This document shows positions 39,901 to 53,774 of a stretch of 64,000 nucleotides of DNA, piece by piece. The first letter of the stretch is position 1. Each line of letters starts with the position of its first letter. The translations under genes and the position numbers were made by a program. Source of the DNA: Aquila chrysaetos chrysaetos. Its lineage: Eukaryota; Chordata; Aves; Accipitriformes; Accipitridae. Location of the stretch: assembly GCF_900496995.4 (NCBI RefSeq), contig NC_044005.1, forward strand, positions 29,678,363 to 29,742,362, read 5' to 3'. The notes beneath the pieces are model-generated. The model did not search any database. It saw nothing but the letters and a program-made list of their open reading frames with translations, and was not told the origin of the DNA.

Positions 39901-42139
39901 ATGAATTTATGGTATATTGAAAACTGAAGCTGTAGAAATAGTGTGAAATACACTGTGTATAAACACAGAAAGCTGAAATGTAATTGCATGGCTCATTGGT
40001 TAAGTCTTCATAGTCAAATCAAGAAAATCTCTGTATTATAAAATGTATAAAAAACTGCCACAAGGATTACAGGCCTTATTACCAACTTTACATGTTCAGA
40101 AAATAAAAAAAAAGGCAAGAAGTAGCCTTTTGTATAATCCAAAGTTATATTAATATCATATCTTTTAAGAGTTTTAATCTGCTTCCTTTTCTGAAACCTT
40201 GTGTTATGCTTAATTCACCTCCTCAAGCTTTTCTCTGTAGTCTCAAGCACTAGAAACTGACAGCATTGCAGTGAGGATTTACTTCCTTTTCCTGATCTTA
40301 AAAAGAAAAGAAAAAAAGTCTGTGATGAAGAGATATATGAAGTAGGGCCATCTGAGGGTGCTGTTCGACAACATAGCGAAGACAATTTAATGACACGTAT
40401 GGGATGAGAAGGGGATTCCTGCAGAAGCTGGGCTGAATGCTCCCCCTCTTTTCTGCTGGTGCTTAACCCTGCTTCACCAGGCAGTGAATTTAGGAATCTA
40501 CACTTCCCACTTATTTTGGGAAAGGTTATTTTTTTGCTTGTTTAGGAGGGCACGATGCCTGAAATGTTTCAGATGTTTCTGAGAGTTGCCTCAGTCTTGG
40601 TAGATCAGTATATGGTATGCAGGGTGTCTGTGGAGGAGCTAAACTTACTTTGTGTTCGTGACAGCCGCCATGCTCCTGTGTGTTGCTCTGTGCATTTCCA
40701 GGTGATGACGGGCTATTGTATTACATACATCTTGTACAGTAAGTCCAGCTCTTCCAGGAAGAATTGGACATTCTCTGTCCGTATATTACACAGCAGATAC
40801 GTACACTCACAATGTATTTAACATAGATCAGAAGCATCGGATGTTTGGGTCTCTGGTAGGTAGTGAATGATTCTGCCATAGTCATATGTGTCTCTGCTGG
40901 CAAATCTCAGGCAAAAATCTGGAAAGCCCGATGATCACTTGCATCTCATCTTCTTGTCATGTACATACTTTAAACTGCATATTCTTCAGTACTCTGACTC
41001 CTGTACATATATCCAGCAGCAGTGAAATTTGGTCCATCAAATCTCAGCTGCTGATAATGCCACACAAGACGTGTAATGGCATTTAAATGTTTAACTTCAG
41101 GTGAAACTTGGAGTTACACTACATCAGACATGTGCATGCCTGACTCCAGCTCTTGCTTCCTCTCTTCGCTCCTTTTAAGTGTTCTGGCCACCCTTCCCCC
41201 ATGAAGATCCGTGATATGAATTAACTGAATTCCTCAGATTCTGAAGTCCTTACTACAAGCTTTTCAGAGACTGGGAGTCCTGCCATGCCATAGTATTCCT
41301 AAGGGTGTAGGCAAGCATGCTCCACGTACAGCATGTCACAGAGCTTTGAATATCCAAGGGCCTGGAGAGTTTAGGTTTTGCTTTGTTCGTTTAGTTAGTG
41401 AGACAAACTTTGTTTGCTCAACTTCAGCTTTCTGTTAGCATTCCAGGTGAATTTTATCTAGCGGTGTTCTGAGTGGAAAAGTAAATTACGAGTTTACTAG
41501 AGACTAGTTAGAAAACAAGAGTAACCGGCAGAACAGCTCACCTGATGTGTATTTGGAATTCAACTGGTGCATGCATGTTCTAAGTATATATGAAGTTGGG
41601 GTTTTTTTTGTCAGGATTGACGTAATCCAGGCATAATCAGGTGTAGCTCCATTAAAATCAGTGGAAGTTAGAAATGCTTATTACAAATTCATTAGTGTCT
41701 GGAATCATTAGAACAGTATGGTGTGATGTTAATGGCAGCAGGGGAATGCTCTGGGTGTACAGTAGATGAAGACAAGTATTTTACTAGCATTATGCTTACA
41801 GGTCAGGACTCCATGCTGTGCACGTGAAAGTTTGCACGTTATTTTTCTATCAAATCCAGCTGACGGAGCGGAGAACCTGATGCCACCCAATGGGGCTTTC
41901 ATTCCAACCACTTGCTATTGCCAGCCATTAAGCCATATAGCCCCTGCCCCTGCGTTTTTTTCCCCAAGTTTAGCAAGTTCACCTTAAAATTAGTTAATTT
42001 TTTTCTTTCTACTACTACAATGGAGATGATGTTCCAGAATCCTGCTTTGATGTTTTGAAGCCTTATTTTAATTCCAGCCTAAATATATTCTTGAGCTTTT
42101 TATTTTGTACCTGTATTGTTCTTTATTTTGAATAGCCTT

Positions 42140-43060
42140 GCCTTTCCCTTTTTTAATCCCCTGATGTTACATTCTCTTCTTTTAGTTGTTCACACCAAGA
42201 TATTTTCGCTAAGATAGCCTTCTTCATCCCCTTAATGGCCCTAGCAGCACCTCTTTGTACCTGGTCCAGTTTGAATCTATCTTTCCTGAACGTGTTTGAC
42301 CAGGCCTTACCACTACATGTTATGAAGATATTAATGCATTGTTTTCCCTGCATCGCAGGATCCTATGCCTTCTTCCATTAGAAGACTGATATATATCATG
42401 TGACTGATACATCTGCTTCTTTCTCCTCCTCTGCTCTTTCCTCATGCTTATAGAAATTCCTTTTGCCCCCTAAGATAATCACTTTGCATTATTCACTACA
42501 AAATTCCACCCTATTTCTGTTACTGCAGTTCTGAAGGCCATGAAGGTCTTCCTGCATGATACTCCAGTCCTCTTCTGTATCAGTAGCACCTTCCAGTTTT
42601 GTGTTGGCAGCAAATTTCATTAGTTCATTTACTTCCTATTTTTTTGTGCCAAGGTCATTAATGAGAAGATTAAATAAGATTGTTCCCAGAGTGAATCTAG
42701 GAAACTCCATTAATAATTCCCCTTTCTCCTGACAGAAGACCCCTCTTCAGTCAGTTTCTTATATGCTTTACAGTTCATATGTTAGTCTTGATTTTCATCT
42801 TAATTAATGTTGTACAAGATACATTCAGGAGTCCAGCAAGATTAGGTCTAGTGTCTATCTCTGTAAAGAACAGGCAATCATTTTATCAAATAAATACATC
42901 AAACAAGTCTAGAATAATTTATCAATGATAAGTGGGTATTTTTATCCCACTTCCATATCCATCTTTATCTTTTATTACATTTCCCTTCCAAATGTGTCAT
43001 AAAATCCTGATCATTATTCAGCTCAGACATACATGCTTTGGCAGCTGCCCAGTTCACTTA
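42140..43060 (-). repeat. Old CR1-type LINE remnant
   Basis: The + strand carries phrases typical of reverse-oriented amniote CR1/L3 elements, in the right order: a CACCTCTTTGTACCTGGTCC segment, then GTCTTCCTGCATGATACTCC, AGCAAATTTCATTAGTTC, GGTCATTAATGAGAAGATTA, ATCATTTTATCAAATAAATA and later diverged sequence. No usable reverse-transcriptase frame remains. Recognition is from memory of consensus phrases, and the ends are approximate. Confidence 0.6.
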
Positions 43061-45505
43061 TTGCCTTTCTTGAATATATCTAAAAATTAATATTAAGAGA
43101 TTGGTATCTGACTTTTATTGTTAATGAATTAAGCCCCAAGTATTTGGTACTTCATTAAAAATAAAAATGCTAAGTACTAGAACAAATGAAGTCATTTTCT
43201 AATATTCTATTAAAAATTATAAAAGTGTCTCAGAAATGTACAAAAGAAGGGAAATATGAAAACAAAAGCTATAAACTTTATTGTGGGTGGCATTCACAAA
43301 TTCTATAAGCGTCATTTAGCCAACTTTCAACTATGGGGTGTGCTGTTATCTTACTGTGGAGCCCTACATCATAGCCTTGTTGCCTGATACGAATCAATAG
43401 CTGGCAGCACTTCAGACTAAGCTGTGACGTTGCACATCCTTAAAATAAATTTCAGCACTGATGTGTTTTAGATTCAGAACCAGATGTGAACTGCAGGTGG
43501 CTCAAAGAGGAGGGGGTTAGAAGAATTGCTAGAATGCTAGGAGGGGACTTGAGCTGAAAGTGTGTAGATTTAACAAAGAGCCTTACTGAACCTGATTGAA
43601 CCTTACTTGCTCTTGTTATTTGCTTTAGCTTGTCACAGAGATTATGCATGTCACACACAATCACATCTCAAGAAGCCAAAACATTTTATGATTCATGTGG
43701 AAGTCAGAGCCACATGTACCTTAAGGCATTGGTTCAGAATTGTTGCAGAGGGAAGAGCATCACCTAATGAATCACCAGTACGACACTTTTTGCTGTCCTT
43801 TCCCATAAGCTTGTCCCACAGGTACCAACTTGGTGTAACTCAGTTCTGTTGTGCTTGCTTGGTACGGTATTGTACCAGTACACCACACTGGGGTGTTTTA
43901 TGGAGCACAAATTAACGTATATTCTAAGATAAAGTAGTCATTATTAAGCAAAAGTCTTAGCTGTTGGTGGCTCAGAGCTGGTTTTGTGACAGTATGACTG
44001 GGATTACATGAAGTCCAGAGCTAAGAAAGGTCAGCCCCAACTGGAGGGGGAATCCATTGCCAGGATGTATTACTGGAACCCCTCGGTCTTCAGTGCTACG
44101 GTTGGGTGATTATATGGAGCTGTAAAATAAGCAATACAGCAAAGAAAAGCTTTTTCTATGAGATGTGAAAGGCAAAATTTAACCTAAAACTTTCATTTTG
44201 TGCATTTGCAATTGGGCTTTACACTGGTGCCTACCTTTGTTGTAAAGCACTGATTCTCTGGGTGGGGAGGTTTCAAAGTGTGATTCCAAGAATAGCATTG
44301 CTGTAAAGGGTGGGAAATGAGCTGCATTGCAGGTTTGGTAAATCTGAAGGTTTTGTTCAGCCACTTAGTCATAGCTGCCCCCTCAAGTGAGAAATAACAA
44401 AAGGAATTTTTTTGAGAAGGTGGGACTAGAGCAAAATATAATGATCTGAAACTGTATGGGTCCTTTGTGCTTTGTAAAAGAAGCGGAGGTAAAAGATTTC
44501 CCATTGTAGAGTATTATCAAATGACTAGAGCCAATAAATTGTACATAATGATCTTGACTTCATATAATCAGCAAAGCTCCATTGACTTTAATGGAAAAAC
44601 ATTGATTTGCACTAGCAGAAGAGCTGAGTGGAAGGAGGTGCATTCCTGACTGTCTTGCTCATGTGGGTAATCTCCCTGAAATAATTCTCAAAAATAAAGA
44701 TTATTAAGGATCTGTGTTTCTTTTGTAGCTGCAGGTCCTTATACTTTCAGTGTCAAAGCTGCCTTTAACAGCCCTAGTGCACAAAGTGCAAGGAACCGAC
44801 TCCAGAGGAAGGTCTGAATTTATTGCCGTTTTTTCCCTGGCCTGGATGAGGATGCCTCACCAGTCCTGAGGCCCAGCTCCCTGCTTCGGTCCTGGTATGT
44901 ATTGCTTTGTGAACTTGTAGAGTGTCTGCCACAGGGGCAGAGAGCTTACAGGAAGGCCTGGGAACTCAGCAGCAGTGAACAGGACACTCAACCCCCTGCC
45001 TTTTGCATGCAGTCAAACACTGCCCTGATTGATAGAAGAATTTTTGGTGCCCATGCTATTCCATGTATCAGCAGGATTTGGCCCTACATATCACAGTTGC
45101 TGTGATAATTGTGGACAGATCTGAACACAGCAGTTAGGATAACACAGCTGACCTTCCCAAACCCAAACTAATCTTCCGGATTTGTCTTTGTACCTTGGGA
45201 AGGAGAGAGCTTGATTCCAATGGGAGGACTGGAAGCATTTCCTAGGCTGGTTCCCATTGCTCAGTTCGCATCTGCAGAGCCACCCATGTGGCCCAGCATT
45301 CCCTTTGGCCACGTGTAAAATTATCAGTGAGACTGGTTCACCTGTTCACCAACAGATCCACCCACTCAGATGCAAAAATCCATGGAGTCAAAAGGCACAA
45401 GTGTGGAAAAAGAAAACAACAAAGTCAAAGCACCAGTGCTTTCCTTTCTTCCCTCCACCATACATTGACCAGCTGGGACAAAAAGCATCCGTAACACTGC
45501 TTGGT

Positions 45506-45565
45506 TCTTCTCTGAAGAGCTGATCCTGTAAGAGTGCTCAGGTCTTCTCTGAAGAGCTGATCCTG
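45506..45565. repeat. Short direct repeat, 23 bp twice, period 37
   Basis: TCTTCTCTGAAGAGCTGATC plus CTG occurs identically at 45506-45528 and 45543-45565. Confidence 0.85.
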
Positions 45566-46962
45566 GACCCGCTCATGAACATTACAGTATCTCTCTTTCT
45601 GACCACATGCAGTACAGGTCAGTGTCTCAAATACTGAATGCTTCAGTTCCCCACATTGCAGCACAAGGCTTGTTTGCTCTCAAATGCAGACTTACGGTTC
45701 TAATTTCTGCCTGCAAAGATATAACCTCTCATAGTATCATATTATCTTTGCCTTGACTGTGGGACTGTTGCAACTCAATAAAGTGCTAATGGAGATCCAA
45801 ATGCTATTCCATTAGCCTTCATTCCAGATTATAGCATGGCCTGATCAACATCATAAAGTTGTGGTGGCTAGAGGCTGATGGACAGGTGCTTTTGTTATCT
45901 GCAGCCATGCATGCTTTGTGCAGATCTCTCTTGTGATGCAAGCTATGCCAGCTGAATTTGCGCTGAGACAGGCTCAGTGCGTTTCCCCAATGACACGTCC
46001 TGTCCATCAGCGAAAACCACCCCACTACTTTAAAACACCATAGCAGGGGCCACGTGAATTTTTCCTGGTGTGCCCACTGGGTTTTCACAGCAGGGTGCTT
46101 TATTGTAATGTACCTGTGGGCTCATCTTTGTTGAAGTGCAGGTTGAAATAATCCATTATTAATGCCACAAGAGGTTTCCTGAATGGTTTAAGCCAATCTA
46201 AAACTGCACTGCTGCTGAAAGGTGGGGTGCTACCCTTCGTACTCTCCCTATGTTCCTATCGTGCTGGCTCAAGTGAGCCAGCTGGAAAACTGATCCTGCA
46301 AGAAAAGCAGGTAAATTGCCCCTGGGGCTGCACTGAGGGAGTGCTGGGACAGCAGAGGTAGTAGGGGCACAGGGGGAGGCATGAGTTCCCCTCCAACAGC
46401 AGCATGACCTTTGATGGGCTTAATCCAAACTGCGCTCTATGGTTGTTTCACGTTCAGCATCTCCAGATCCAGAGAGATGGTGTGATAAACCAGCCAGAAC
46501 TGGCCTGTCTGGAAGCATGGGCTGCAGCTCAAGTGCTGGCGGCCACACCACGGGAATCAGTTATTCTGTGTAGCTATTACAACCACGCTGCACACATCCT
46601 GGCTGTTTTGCAGTGAGCACCATCAGTCAAGTTAAGCTGTCTCAGGAGATGTTAACTCAAAAGCAGACAGCTGAAAGTGAAACTGCAGGGAAGCCTAACA
46701 GTGAGTGCTCTGTGTGGCTGCATCTTAACCCATGCCTCTTATTGCAACTGGCTATCCAGCACAATTTAAAATTAACAAGCATCTGCATCTCCATAGCTAT
46801 TAAGTCAGGCAAAGAGAACCACGAGGGTGATAGGCTTGGCCAGCCAATGTCTACGTGACCCGATTTATTTTTTTTCTGACTACCCCTCAAGTCAGTCAGT
46901 CCTAGGGCCTCTGGCTCTGAAGATACTATATAGAAAGGAACACATTTGAATATAGCATATAA

Positions 46963-46988
46963 TTTTTTTTTTTTTTTTTTTTTTTTTT
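46963..46988. repeat. Poly(T) run, 26 bp
   Basis: It is an uninterrupted T run. It could be the A-tail of an old - strand retroposon, but no body is recognised beside it. Confidence 0.8.
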
Positions 46989-49900
46989 CTGGATGACTGG
47001 GCAAGCAGGCATTTAAGACTGTGAATGAAACATAGGATGTGTCTTAGGGTGGCTGTTCCCATGCAGCTGTGCTGTAATGAGTGTCACAACGGATTCACCT
47101 GGAAAGGGAAGCAGCTTTGGTTTTGAGTCAGACATGATCACGTTTGAAGAGCTGCCCCTGGCCACTAAATAATGCCTCAGCTGATTGCTGTTTTAATGCT
47201 GGTTGATGGCATCTATCAAACTCAGCTTTTTCTCTGGTAAACATACATCAGAAATAATCTGGTGTGGTTTTTTTTTTTCATGGCTTATCTTTGATAATTT
47301 TGAATGAGACCCCTTTGGTCAGAAAGTCTTTAGCATGCTGGTCGGGTAAGGCTCACCTGATATGTGTAGGAAGACAAAGGACACCTGGTTATTGTTGGCA
47401 AGCTTGTGAATGTTGCCTCAAGCAGACCAGGTTAGTGGTCATCACATTCTTTCATGCTGCAAGTGATGCTCTAATACCAATGGCATTCATAGGACGTGCT
47501 AGGAGACATCCAAGGTTTTCAGGGGAGAACTCAGGAGAGTATGGCTACCTGCCGGACATGAAGGAGGGCAACAATGAAATTCAAGTGAGCAAGAAACCAG
47601 CGAGGAGCACATTAGGAGAAGAGAAGACTGAATGTAAGACTGAGAGTAAGAAGAGACAAAAATGGAATGAGCTGGGACTGATTACAGAGCGGACTGGAAG
47701 GCTTGGGATTGAGGGGAGAGCTGTCATTTTGCGATGAGCTGGATTGAACAGACAGTTACCCTCAGGCAAGACCAAAGGAAATCGGGGCATGGAATGGGGT
47801 GGTCTAACAAAGAGAAAGGAAGAGACAGATTAGAAGGGGAATGAGAGATTAGGAAGGAAAAATGCTAAATACTAAAAAAGAGGGAAAAACAATTGAAAAG
47901 CAAACAAAAAAGTATTAGGAGAAAAGGAAATAAGATAGCAGGGAGCAAAAGACAAAGAATAATGACTAATAGTCCCCAACAATAGGTATCTACTGAATTA
48001 GGCAGAAAGTGTCATTCAGTCTGTTCTGGCAAAATAAGCAGCATTGTGCAGTCCTTCCCGATACCCATTATTGTACCAGTGACAAGAGATGACAAGAGCT
48101 GCTTTGTCTGCCCTGACTGGTGCTGCCCTGCTGGGGCAGAGCTGGCCTTTGAGGAATGACGTGTACGAGGTCAATGTTAGCAAATCTGCTTTTTATCCTT
48201 CTTGGTCACAATTTCATCAACAAGGCCTTATTTATACTGAGGTTTTTTTCTGAATCTATTCTACTATTCCCTAGCCCTGACAAGAATCATCAGTGCTAGC
48301 CCTGATGAAAGCACTACTGTAAATGGCCGTCTGGTATTTTTACCTCAGACTAGTCAACATCTGACGTGAAAAGTGTAATAAAACTGCTTCGGAGAAGTCT
48401 CCCATAATGCTCCTACCATTGCAGTTACTGACTGATAGAGTTAAGACTCTACTGTGAGGCTGATATCTCAAGGCATTCCTATTGCCCTCCACAACCCAGG
48501 CATTAAACCAGGCAGCTCTAAAATTAAAAACCTGAGGAGTAATGTGGGAAAAGAAACTCCCTGGTTTCAGCTGTGATGTCAACAAAAAGGTTTTTCTATT
48601 TCTGTTATAATAGTAACTTCTGTTACAATAATTTAAAGAATTTTGTGCCAGTACTTGGTGCAAGTAAAATCAGTCTGGAGCAAAGGTGAGGCCAGAAATT
48701 CTGGCTTTCTCTTAAAGAAAGACATACTAAGAATTGGGAAGAGTGATAAAAAAGGATTCTCTCAGAATATTCTCTGAAGTGCTCCATGTTTCAGCTGGTT
48801 TATAAAGCAAAAGGGACTGGAGTTTAGGAAAAGAGATGAGTTCAATGGCTTTAAATCCAGAGTAGGCAGCCGAAACGCTGATCAGTCTGTGATTTTATTT
48901 ATAAACATTTCTGTGCATCCCTGTGTGCCAGGGGAGGACAGAGCTTCTTTATAGGCTCTTTCCTAGACAAGCCTATAGGAGCTTTGGGAGATGGAGTCTC
49001 CTTGTGCACACATTTCCAGTGAAGTATTTCTGTAGAGCAATGATTGCCTGCAGTCTGTTATAGAAATACGACAATTAGGTTAATAACAGTATGCAATTCA
49101 AAGAAGAAAAAAACCTTCAAAAGGTTCAGAGCTCAGAATAAATGATTTTTACCTCTGTTTACTGGGTAATGTATTCTTCCCCTTACAGCTTCTTGGCATT
49201 AGTTCATGGCACCGGTGAAAAATGAGGCTTTAGATTGTTCAACTTTCTACACCAGTGTAGCTGTATACAGGCATTAAGTCATTCATGGCAGACAAAGACA
49301 GAATGTGTCTATAATGCCATGTAAATGAATTTTTAAAATGCAAAAAAGAAAAAATCAGATTCTTTCCTAGGGAAGAAGTGTGCTGAATTGCATTACAATG
49401 TATATGCATACATATAGTCAGCATCTGGCACAAGGAGGCCAGGATTTTTAAAACTGCAGAGTGAGCCTTTTCAGGGTCCCTGCAGTCTGAATAGAAACCC
49501 ACACATCCTTATTATTTGCATATGGCCCCATTACGCTTTGGAATTCACAGAAGTCTACTCCATACTGAGAAACAGATTCTTTTTTTTCTGATGGAAATTA
49601 TTGTTCTTCAGAGTGGCTAGAAGTTACTAGGCACACACTGTACTAAGCTATATTTCGCTTTCTTCACTAGAATATTACACATTTTTTTCCCTCTCTGTTC
49701 TTTTAATCCTGCTCACATCCTCTTTGTGTTCCTAAAGGAATATGATCAGTTTGATAGTCGTTTTTTGCTGTAACGTGATCTATCTCCATAACAGGTAAAA
49801 AGCCTCTGTTGCTAACTGAGCTTTTTAGACTGGTTTTGTAATAGGATTTTGAAGCCTTTTTCTCCTTCAGCCTTAGTCTTTTGAAAACATTACACTTCAA

Positions 49901-51253
49901 AGCTCTAGTTTTCCACAGAAATAAAAGGTAAATATTGATTCATCTTTTTAAAATGTAATTATCTGCTCTGCCACAAAAAAAAGCCTTGCAATATAGCTTT
50001 AATGATATGGTTCCTTAATACAGTTTCAGTTAGCAGCTGTAGAGAAAAATTTAAATGAAGTATGTAAGGGAGTAAAATATTTTCACCTCAAAGATGAAAC
50101 GAAAGGAGGAATCAATCTGGCACTGAGATACAGGAAAGCTGGTCCTGATGACCACAGTTTGTCTGCAAGATGTTGTATTTGAGCTCTACATAAACAATAC
50201 ATGAGGTTGTTTGAAGGAAACTGAGAGTACTTAGGTTTAGAAAGGGAAGTCGAGAGACTTCTCAAAAGAGAAAAGTGCATGAAGAATAGCTCCTCACACT
50301 TTTAAAAAAGCTATATCAGCTAATGAAATATCAGAACTACAGCACTTGCATACCTCAAACAGTTGCTTTCACTGAATTACTCCATGATTAGTCATACAGT
50401 ACAGGTAGTACTATATGACATGACGCCATGGAGTGGAAAGCCTTTAGGTCTCTGCAGCGATTCCCTGATAAAAGCCAAATATTTCTTAAATTGTGTGGCT
50501 TCTAGGTTTCCAGGGATATTACACTCAAACACAAAGGAAGTGTTACTGGTTGGGTAAACCTCGGCCGAAAAGCATTCCTAAAAATGTGTGTATAGCACCA
50601 TCTAATGACATTATTACGGGAGTGCAGCAGTTTTCCCCTAATTGGCGCCCGATCGGTCCCTCTTTCTACTTATGGCTCTGTAAACTCCGAATAATGATGA
50701 TCCTTGCCTCAAATGTTCAGCAGCTAAAAATGAGACAAAATAAAACACGGTAGCAGAAAAGAAAAAATGAGGGGAAAAAAGGAGGAAAAATGAGACAAAA
50801 AATAAGTAGCTGAGTGAGTCAGAGCGTGTCCTGGAACAAAAGTGAGATGTTGTTGGTAAAGGGAATAATTTCTCAAGATGTCATCTGAGAGCCCCAGACG
50901 TTCCTTTCTTCTGGCTTCAAACTCCTGCATCCTCCTCTGGGCCAGCCATACAGCTTATCAGAGTGAACGCAACTCACCCGTCAAAACGGTTTTCCCTTCC
51001 CGCGTAATTTTTCTGCTGGTGAGACAGGTTGACTGGAGTCAGGGCCTGCTGAAGACCAGCGCTGGTATAAAGTAGACAGCAAGGTGTGTGGAGAAGGAGG
51101 GGAGGAATGGGATGGTACCAAGGGCTGTCAGATTGCCTCAGTTACAACGTGTAATTTAATTCTTGCTGGGTTCATTGACCTGGTTTATTATTGTTGTGTA
51201 GACATAGAGGAGAGTGTGCAAACAGCCAAGATGGAAACTCCTTAGGTGGAAGA

Positions 51254-51294
51254 CTCAGCTGTCAAAGGAAACTCCTCAGCTGTCGAAGGAAACT
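51254..51294. repeat. Short tandem duplication, 20 bp twice, period 21
   Basis: CTCAGCTGTCAAAGGAAACT at 51254-51273 and CTCAGCTGTCGAAGGAAACT at 51275-51294 differ at one base. A partial third copy (GGAAACTCCTTAG) lies just to the left. Confidence 0.85.
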
Positions 51295-53600
51295 GAATGT
51301 GATCCTGCAGCCTCAGAGCAGGCTCGTTAACCTGAGTCTTGACAGAAGAGCACTGAGAAGAGGTAGTGCTCTTCTCCCACCTACTAGCTAGGATGTCCCC
51401 ATGGCATATATGATCTGTCTCTCAGCTGCTGAAACAGAAAGACCGTGCAGCAAGCATTGCTCTGCCAGCTGGGAGGAGCATGGGGACAGAAGACATGGAG
51501 CTGGAATAGGTCGATCAGGGCAGTATGAAAGATTAGGCTCATGGATAGCATTGCTGCTTAAGCACTTTTGGTATCATTTGGTACAGGCCACCTTTAGAGC
51601 CACAGTACTGCTGTTGTTTTGGAATATATATCCCTCATGAGCCTCTGCGCCATCCAAAACATGACTGAACTGCTCCCAGAGGCACACTGGAAAGCCATAT
51701 AACTTTACTTTTTGTAGATGCTCCTGAGACGGTCATCCTGCTGGATTCATGCCAGCCAGCTGGACTACTTAGCTGTCCCCTGGGAGAGGGAATTGTGTCT
51801 CTATCGCTTGTGAAGCCTTTTCTCAACTCTTTGACTTGGGTTCTTTGGTCCTACAAAAACATATTAACAATAAATAATAAACATTAAAAAAAAAGAAAGC
51901 TCATTCTGTCACTGATTTTAGTTTTTTCCAGAAAAATAGATGTTTGCTAGGTGGAGTGGTAGTATGGTATTGAGCCCAGACTGTGCGCAGAACAGGATGC
52001 TAATGAATGCAGGTGAACCCCCAGAAATCGGTTTCCTTGTGTGGCTTTGTCTTCAACCCTTCAGCATGACCAGGTCAGTGTTTAAACAGAGGTCGCATAC
52101 TCTTTCTCTGTATCTCGTAAAATATTTTTACTTCTCTTGACCCGAGTAGTAAGTCAGTAGTTTGGATGATGTTGCGCATGTCTGTATCAAGACAGAAACA
52201 GACCACGTACTTGAAATTTGTTTAGAGAACAGATTTTTTTTTTTTAATTATTTACAAAATGCATAGTCAAAGGCCTCTTTCTGCAACCCTGCTAAGAACA
52301 ACTTCCAAGAGACAATTTCCATTTCTGAATTCCAAAGCACACTTCTAAGCAGTACAGAGCTCAGAAAGCTTTCTCTTCACCTATCTTGAGGCTGCATGAG
52401 TAGCATTTCTCAAGGTGTAGTTTCCTGATCGGCTTAGTCCAGTCTAAATCCATGGTGCTACTGCAGCAAGCGGTGGTCTGGTCCCACTAGTGCTTGTGTA
52501 ACTATGGGCTTGGCTGGATTATGGAGCTGACTCAGATGGAAACTAATCATTTGTTGCAGCATTAATTTGCAGCTGGATCAATGCCCTCATCTGTCTGACT
52601 GTACACCCACGAAAGTGCTAATGTCCACACCTGCCACCATCTCTTAGCAATGGCACACGCTTACATTGGTTTATGCCGGTCATGAAACCCCACCCCGAGG
52701 CTGTTTCTTGGCTGTTCTAGCTCTGATTCACAGAAAAATGCAGTCTCAGGCATGGACTCCCTACCCTCCACGCTTACATTCGGTTTAGTCTGCGGTCGCT
52801 GATGTTTTCCACTGTCATTAGACGAAGGGGCATTTAACGGCCCCATTTCTTAGTCTGAATGAAAGGCGGTCATCAATTTTAGTCACGTAACTGCCCATAA
52901 ATCAAAGGTGTATTATAAACCACTTAATTTCTAGCACTGTGTAACTGCGTAGTCCGTTTCACACATCCGCTTGTAAAAAGGCATGTGGTGACGGGCTGGT
53001 GCTGTGAAGCCCATCTCTCACAGAAATGACGGAAAGAAGAGCAAGCAGGGCAGCACGAGAGCCATCGGTTATGAATTAAGGTCAGGGACGGCAGCAGAGT
53101 TCTGCCCGTTATGCACATTTCCAGAGGTTCTGCACACTTGCTCTCAGCGCGCCAAGCATTCGAGTTTCGCACGCGTGAACAAAGCCACCCTCGCTTCTGC
53201 AGACCGCGCACGGGAACCGTTCACCCTCGGAGCGTGGCCGCACTCTGACCACCAGGGTCTCGGCGCTCGCCAGACCCACCCGTAAGCCCTAGGGGCGCCG
53301 CCGCCGCACGGGCCAGCGCACACCCACGCAGCAAAGGGGAAAACCGAGGCGGCTGCGACACGCGCGGCCACGGCCGCAACCTCCCCGCCCGGGGGCGGCT
53401 CCCCTCGTCTCCCCCCCGCCGCGGACAGCCGCGGCCCGCGGCCACCGGGCGTGGCCGCAGCCGAAGCTCTCGCCCGCCCCGCCCGCCCCTGCCAGGCCTC
53501 GCGCCTTTCCCTCAACGGCCGCCCCGCGCCCGCTGGCGGGGGCGGGGCGGGTTAGGCGCGCGCGACCCGCGCCCGCCGCTCCCTCGCGAGAGGTGCAGCT

Positions 53601-53624
53601 CGCCGCCGCCGCCGCCGCCGCCGC
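53601..53624. repeat. (CCG)n trinucleotide repeat
   Basis: About eight GCC/CCG units sit in the SNX6 upstream region, and may fall in its promoter or 5'UTR. Confidence 0.85.
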
Positions 53625-53640
53625 TCCCCGCGCCGCGCCC

Positions 53641-53700
53641 CGCCCCGCCCCCGCGCGCCGCAGCCCCGCCCCGCCCCGCCCCCGCGCGCCGCAGCCCCGC
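53641..53700. repeat. SNX6: Tandem 31-bp GC-box duplication in SNX6 promoter
   Basis: The unit that begins CGCCCCGCCCCCGCGCGCCG at 53641 recurs exactly at 53672. Each copy carries a CCCCGCCCC Sp1/KLF-type box, so the number of boxes is doubled. Confidence 0.8.
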
Positions 53701-53768
53701 CTCGCCGCTGGGCTCCGGGCGGGCTGGCGGGGGGAGGGCCGGCGGGCGCTGGAGCGCTGCGAGCAGCC

Positions 53769-53774
53769 ATGATG
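53769..53774 (+). CDS. SNX6: SNX6 coding exon 1 (Met-Met)
   Basis: GCAGCCATGATG|GTGGGT places two start codons immediately before a donor. The human protein as I recall it also begins Met-Met-Glu-Gly, which supports this exon. The context of the first ATG is weak at +4 (A), and the second has a G supplied after splicing. Confidence 0.85.

Larger units (their letters stand above)
34001..53139. other. Intergenic DNA between CFL2 and SNX6
   Basis: About 19 kb with no supported gene. Contents noted are G14 (38354-38367), T26 (46963-46988), an old LINE remnant (about 42140-43060), a 20-bp palindrome (46263-46282), short direct repeats (45506-45565, 51254-51294) and recurrent short motifs. The longest open frame (157 codons at 47264) is about what chance gives in this much sequence. 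Confidence 0.65.

Noticed and set aside
47264-47737. 157-codon + strand open frame in the intergenic region
   Set aside because: There is no domain or splice context, and the length is about what chance predicts for the longest frame in this amount of sequence.
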